Of a DNA stretch of 64,000 nucleotides, positions 61,070-64,000 are shown one piece after another (the first letter of the stretch is position 1; each line of letters begins with the position of its first letter). Both the position numbers and the translations under genes were made by a program. The notes beneath the pieces are model-generated. The model worked only from the letters and a program-made list of their open reading frames with translations, did no database searches and was not told the origin of the DNA. Source of the DNA: Pseudomonas sp. Irchel s3f7 (GTDB taxonomy: Bacteria; Pseudomonadota; Gammaproteobacteria; Pseudomonadales; Pseudomonadaceae); assembly GCF_900187615.1 (NCBI RefSeq), contig NZ_FYDO01000017.1, forward strand, positions 88,894 to 152,893, given 5' to 3'.

Positions 61070-61459
61070 ATGCCCGCCTCCTCCAAACTCTCTCGTTTCC
61101 TCTTCGGCCTGCTGGCCTACGTCAGCCTGGGCATCGGCCTGATCGCCATCGTCATCCCCGGCCTGCCCACCACCGAGTTCATCCTGCTGGCCGCCTGGGC
61201 CGCCACGCGAAGTTCGCCGCGCTTGAGTGCCTGGCTGGAAAACCATCGACTGTTCGGCCCCATCCTCTTCAACTGGCGCAACGGCAAGATCATCGCTCGC
61301 CGGGCCAAAATCAGCGCCACGGTCAGCATGCTGTTATGTGTGAGTCTCATGCTGGTGATGCTCGATCATGGCTGGCCGGTCTATTTGGCGATTGCCGGGA
61401 TGGCCCTGGGCAATCTGTGGATCTGGTCACGTCCGGAATCACTGCGGCAAACAGCCTGA
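61070..61459 (+). CDS. YbaN/DUF454 family inner-membrane protein
   Basis: 129 residues with three or four hydrophobic segments, beginning FLFGLLAYVSLGIGLIAIVIPGLPTTEFILLAAWAATRSS, the DUF454 signature. DUF454 genes sit next to heme oxygenase or heme-uptake genes in several bacteria, so a link to heme handling is likely, but its activity is not known. It is separated from pigA by a REP doublet and may form part of that unit. Confidence 0.87.
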   Translation: MPASSKLSRFLFGLLAYVSLGIGLIAIVIPGLPTTEFILLAAWAATRSSPRLSAWLENHRLFGPILFNWRNGKIIARRAKISATVSMLLCVSLMLVMLDHGWPVYLAIAGMALGNLWIWSRPESLRQTA

Positions 61460-61661
61460 ACCCGCCCGCGATTTACTCTCGTTTTTAATCCGATCTTCGC
61501 GACATTCTTCCGCGCAAACGTTCAACCACTACCGTTCGTCGGAGTGCCATTCATGAAACCTCGACGCCACGCCGATGTGCATTGAATGGCGCTAAATGGA
61601 TTTAGCGAGTCGAGCCGCCAAGGCTCACAGCCAACACTTCATCCATTCGCGAGTTCGCCCT

Positions 61662-63800
61662 ATGTTCGACTCACTGTCCATCCGCCTGAAAATCGTCCTG
61701 CTGTCTGGTCTGTGCCTGCTGGGTGTAGTCGCATTGATCGTCGGCATGAACATCTACCAGACCAATCAGAACGATGATCTGGTCAGCGATTCCAGCAGCA
61801 AAATGCTCACCGCCAGCGTGCAGGACCTGCTCCAGGCCAAAGCGGCCGAGCAAGCGGTGCGGGTGCAGAAGACGTTCGGCGAAACCCTGACGGTGGTCAC
61901 CGGCCTTGCCGATCAGATCATGGACATGCGCACCCTGGCCGCCAAGCGCGCGCTTGAGCCCGGCGCGCTGCGTGAGGACCTGAACCAGAGCCTGAAAACC
62001 GCCTTCGAGCGCAACAGCAAAGTGCTGGGGATCTGGCTGGCGTTCGAACCCAATGGCCTGGATGGCAAGGACAGCGAGTTCGTCGATGACGCGGCCCGCC
62101 AGTCCAACGAGGCCGGTCGCTTTGCCACCTACTTCAGCCGTGCCGGTGGTGAAACGCTGAACACGATCATGGTCGAAGAGGACATGACCAAAACCACCCT
62201 GAACCTCAGCGGTACGCCTTACAACGTCTGGTACACCTGCCCGCGGGACAGCAAACGCATCTGCTTGCTCGACCCCTACGCTGATACTGTCGGCAGCAAG
62301 GAAATGTTGATGACCACCATTTCCGTGCCGCTGCTGATGGACGGAAAATCCATCGGCGTGGTCGGTATCGACATCGCCCTCGACGCTTTGCAAGCGGCCG
62401 CGGTTGATTCCCAACGTGAACTGTTCAACAGCGCCGGGCACATGCTGATTGTGTCCGGCACCGGCGTAGTGGCCGCCTACAGCGTCGATGCAACGAAAGT
62501 CGGCAAGAGCATCGGCGATACGCTCGGTGCGGACGGCAAAGACATTCTGCAATTGCTCGGCAACGGTGCACCGAAGGTTCTCGAACAAGGCGACCTGATC
62601 CGCGCGGTTTATCCGGTCAGCCCGATTGCCGACGCCAAGGCCTGGGCCGTGGTGATCGACCTGCCCAAGCAAGTGTTGCTGGCCGACTCGGTCAAGCTGC
62701 AAACCGTCCTCGACGACGCCCAGCAAAGCGGCACGATCAAAGCCCTGTTGGTGGCGGTGATTGCCGGCGTGGTTGGCCTGTTGCTGATGTGGCTCACCGC
62801 CTCGGGCGTGACCCGGCCGATCGACAGCGTGGCGCAAATGCTCAAGGCGATTGCCAGCGGCGACGGCGACCTGACCCAACGCCTGCACTACAGCAAGAAG
62901 GATGAACTGGGCGAACTGGTCAGCTGGTTCAACCGCTTCCTCGACAAGCTGCAACCGACCATTGCGCAGATCAAACAGAGCATCACCGACGCCCGCGGCA
63001 CGGCCGATCAGTCGTCCGAGATCGCCCGCCAGACCAGCGAAGGCATGCAGGTGCAGTTCCGCGAAATCGACCAGGTCGCCACCGCGTCCAACGAAATGAG
63101 CGCCACCGCCCACGACGTCGCCAACAGCGCGTCGAACGCGGCCAATGCCGCCAAAGGTGCCGATCAGTCGGCCCGCGACGGCATGCAGATCATCGAGCGC
63201 AGCACCCGCGACATCAATCAACTGGCCGAGGAAGTCAGCAAGGCCGTGACCGAAGTCGAAGCCTTGGCGGTGAACAGTGAGCAGATCGGCTCGGTGCTGG
63301 AAGTGATCCGCAGCATCGCCGAGCAAACCAACCTGCTGGCGCTCAACGCGGCGATTGAAGCTGCCCGTGCCGGTGAAAGCGGTCGCGGCTTTGCGGTGGT
63401 GGCCGATGAAGTACGCAACCTGGCCAAACGCACCCAGGACTCGGTGGAGGAAATCCGTTCGGTGATCGAGCGCATCCAGAGCGGCACGCGCGGCGTGGTC
63501 GCGACCATGCATTCGAGCCAGACCCAGGCCCACAGCAACGCCGGGCAGATTCAGCAAGCGGTGCAGGCCTTGGGCAAAATCAGTGACGCCGTGACCGTGA
63601 TCAGCGACATGAACCTGCAAATCGCCAGCGCCGCCGAGCAACAAAGCGCCGTGGCCGAAGAGGTCAACCGCAACGTCTCGGCGATCCGCACCGTCACCGA
63701 AACCCTGACCGGCCAAGCCACTGAATCGGCGCAAATCAGCAGCCAACTCAACTCCCTGACCACTCACCAGATGAAACTGATGGACCAGTTCCGCGTGTAA
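61662..63800 (+). CDS. Methyl-accepting chemotaxis protein with extracytoplasmic Cache-type sensor
   Basis: 712 residues from the ATG at 61662; in-frame codons back to 61596 are open but would add a non-conserved stretch. Membrane segments lie at ~9-29 and ~361-383. The ~330-residue periplasmic domain between them has the dCache layout (IWLAFEPNGLDG, MLMTTISVPLLMDGKSIGVVGIDIALDALQ). HAMP (384-436) and the signalling domain with RSIAEQTNLLALNAAIEAARAGESGRGFAVVADEVRNLA follow. Unlike PctA-type receptors, the sensor carries two cysteines (WYTCPRDSKRICLLDPY). The ligand is unknown. Confidence 0.91.
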   Translation: MFDSLSIRLKIVLLSGLCLLGVVALIVGMNIYQTNQNDDLVSDSSSKMLTASVQDLLQAKAAEQAVRVQKTFGETLTVVTGLADQIMDMRTLAAKRALEPGALREDLNQSLKTAFERNSKVLGIWLAFEPNGLDGKDSEFVDDAARQSNEAGRFATYFSRAGGETLNTIMVEEDMTKTTLNLSGTPYNVWYTCPRDSKRICLLDPYADTVGSKEMLMTTISVPLLMDGKSIGVVGIDIALDALQAAAVDSQRELFNSAGHMLIVSGTGVVAAYSVDATKVGKSIGDTLGADGKDILQLLGNGAPKVLEQGDLIRAVYPVSPIADAKAWAVVIDLPKQVLLADSVKLQTVLDDAQQSGTIKALLVAVIAGVVGLLLMWLTASGVTRPIDSVAQMLKAIASGDGDLTQRLHYSKKDELGELVSWFNRFLDKLQPTIAQIKQSITDARGTADQSSEIARQTSEGMQVQFREIDQVATASNEMSATAHDVANSASNAANAAKGADQSARDGMQIIERSTRDINQLAEEVSKAVTEVEALAVNSEQIGSVLEVIRSIAEQTNLLALNAAIEAARAGESGRGFAVVADEVRNLAKRTQDSVEEIRSVIERIQSGTRGVVATMHSSQTQAHSNAGQIQQAVQALGKISDAVTVISDMNLQIASAAEQQSAVAEEVNRNVSAIRTVTETLTGQATESAQISSQLNSLTTHQMKLMDQFRV

Positions 63801-63822
63801 TCGAGATTCCCCTTGTAATTGG

Positions 63823-64000
63823 ATGGACTCGCCCACGCCGAGGCGTCAATGCGCCACGGTGGCAGTCTAAGAAGCCAACGGCAGCGAGGGCGAGTCCATG
63901 AAAAAGAATACGACGCTTAAACAGTCCCTGTCTTCAACCGATGTGTCGGCCTGTACGACAGTGGCGGTCGATCTTGCCAAGCAGGTCTTTCAGGTCGCAG
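63823..64000 (+). mobile_element. Left end of an IS110-family insertion sequence (truncated by window)
   Basis: Begins at or near ATGGACTCGCCC (63823-63834), which is inverted as GGGCGAGTCCAT at 63888-63899, just touching the transposase start codon. The 53 bases between the arms contain further small stems (ACGCC/GGCGT at 63835-63846 and GCC/GGC at 63853-63863). The start of a transposase gene follows. Only the 5' portion is visible, so the outer boundary and target site cannot be set exactly. Confidence 0.78.
63898..64000 (+). CDS. IS110-family transposase, N-terminal fragment
   Basis: 34 residues are visible before the window ends. They contain TTVAVDLAKQVFQVA, the start of the RuvC-like DEDD domain of IS110 recombinases, with its first aspartate at position 25. 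The stop is beyond the edge, so intactness cannot be judged. Confidence 0.85.
   Translation, partial: MKKNTTLKQSLSSTDVSACTTVAVDLAKQVFQVA

Noticed and set aside
61671..63836. 721-codon open frame antisense to the chemoreceptor gene
   Set aside because: Shadow of a GC-rich coding strand; composition is His/Asp/Gly-rich with no family match, and the chemoreceptor frame is certain.

Overview
The window is chromosomal DNA from a Pseudomonas of the P. fluorescens complex. The evidence is the high-GC coding style, the hexR-zwf-pgl-eda / oprB-gts / gltR-gtrS-glk-edd-gap glucose locus in the same arrangement as in P. putida, a RhlG-type ketoreductase, the fadD1/fadD2/phaJ1 block, and many REP palindromes of several families between genes. 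No phage, CRISPR array or large island is visible. The only mobile element is an IS110-type insertion sequence that starts at the right edge and is cut off.

Layout. 1-1.7 kb: dinB (cut at the left edge) with a LexA box, then two near-identical initiator tRNA genes, each with its own promoter and terminator. 1.9-12.4 kb: an mprF / VirJ-type hydrolase operon, kup, rimO, a GNAT acetyltransferase, a divergent S4-domain pseudouridine synthase, yehS and rhlG. 12.5-18.4 kb: an ECF42-type sigma factor with a DGPF (YCII) protein and a SnoaL-like protein, two GNAT enzymes, a GyrI-like protein, a LysE exporter and the alaC aminotransferase. 18.5-21.7 kb: gluconate uptake and phosphorylation (gntP, gntK, gntR) with three copies of one operator. 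21.8-27.7 kb: GST, a soluble BdlA-like PAS chemotaxis protein, a 36-residue lysine-rich protein, GNAT, def, yihY, a CsbD protein and an unknown 125-residue protein. 27.7-36 kb: fadD1, fadD2, an alpha/beta hydrolase and phaJ1, then a DUF2383 protein, a DUF3820 protein, a class V aminotransferase and an intradiol dioxygenase. 36.3-55.8 kb: the glucose / Entner-Doudoroff locus, followed by mgsA. 55.9-61.5 kb: a heme-uptake locus (ECF sigma, FecR-type anti-sigma, TonB receptor, heme oxygenase, DUF454 protein) under a Fur box. 61.6-64 kb: a transmembrane chemoreceptor and the IS110 start.

How the genes work together. Glucose crosses the outer membrane through OprB and the inner membrane through GtsABCD. 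Glk phosphorylates it, Zwf, Pgl, Edd and Eda convert it to pyruvate and glyceraldehyde-3-phosphate, and Gap oxidises the triose. Gluconate enters through GntP and GntK at 6-phosphogluconate. Three regulatory layers can be read in the DNA: HexR sites at zwf, edd and gap; GntR sites at gntP, gntK and gntR; and A-rich Hfq/Crc-type leader motifs at gntP, gltR, gtsA, oprB, zwf and an AGE-family epimerase gene. A previously unassigned 39-bp composite motif with identical spacing lies upstream of both gtsA and the epimerase gene and may be the GltR target. The most unusual items are that motif, a pseudouridine synthase that has lost two family motifs, the ECF42/DGPF/SnoaL cluster, and the structured leader of the IS110 element.
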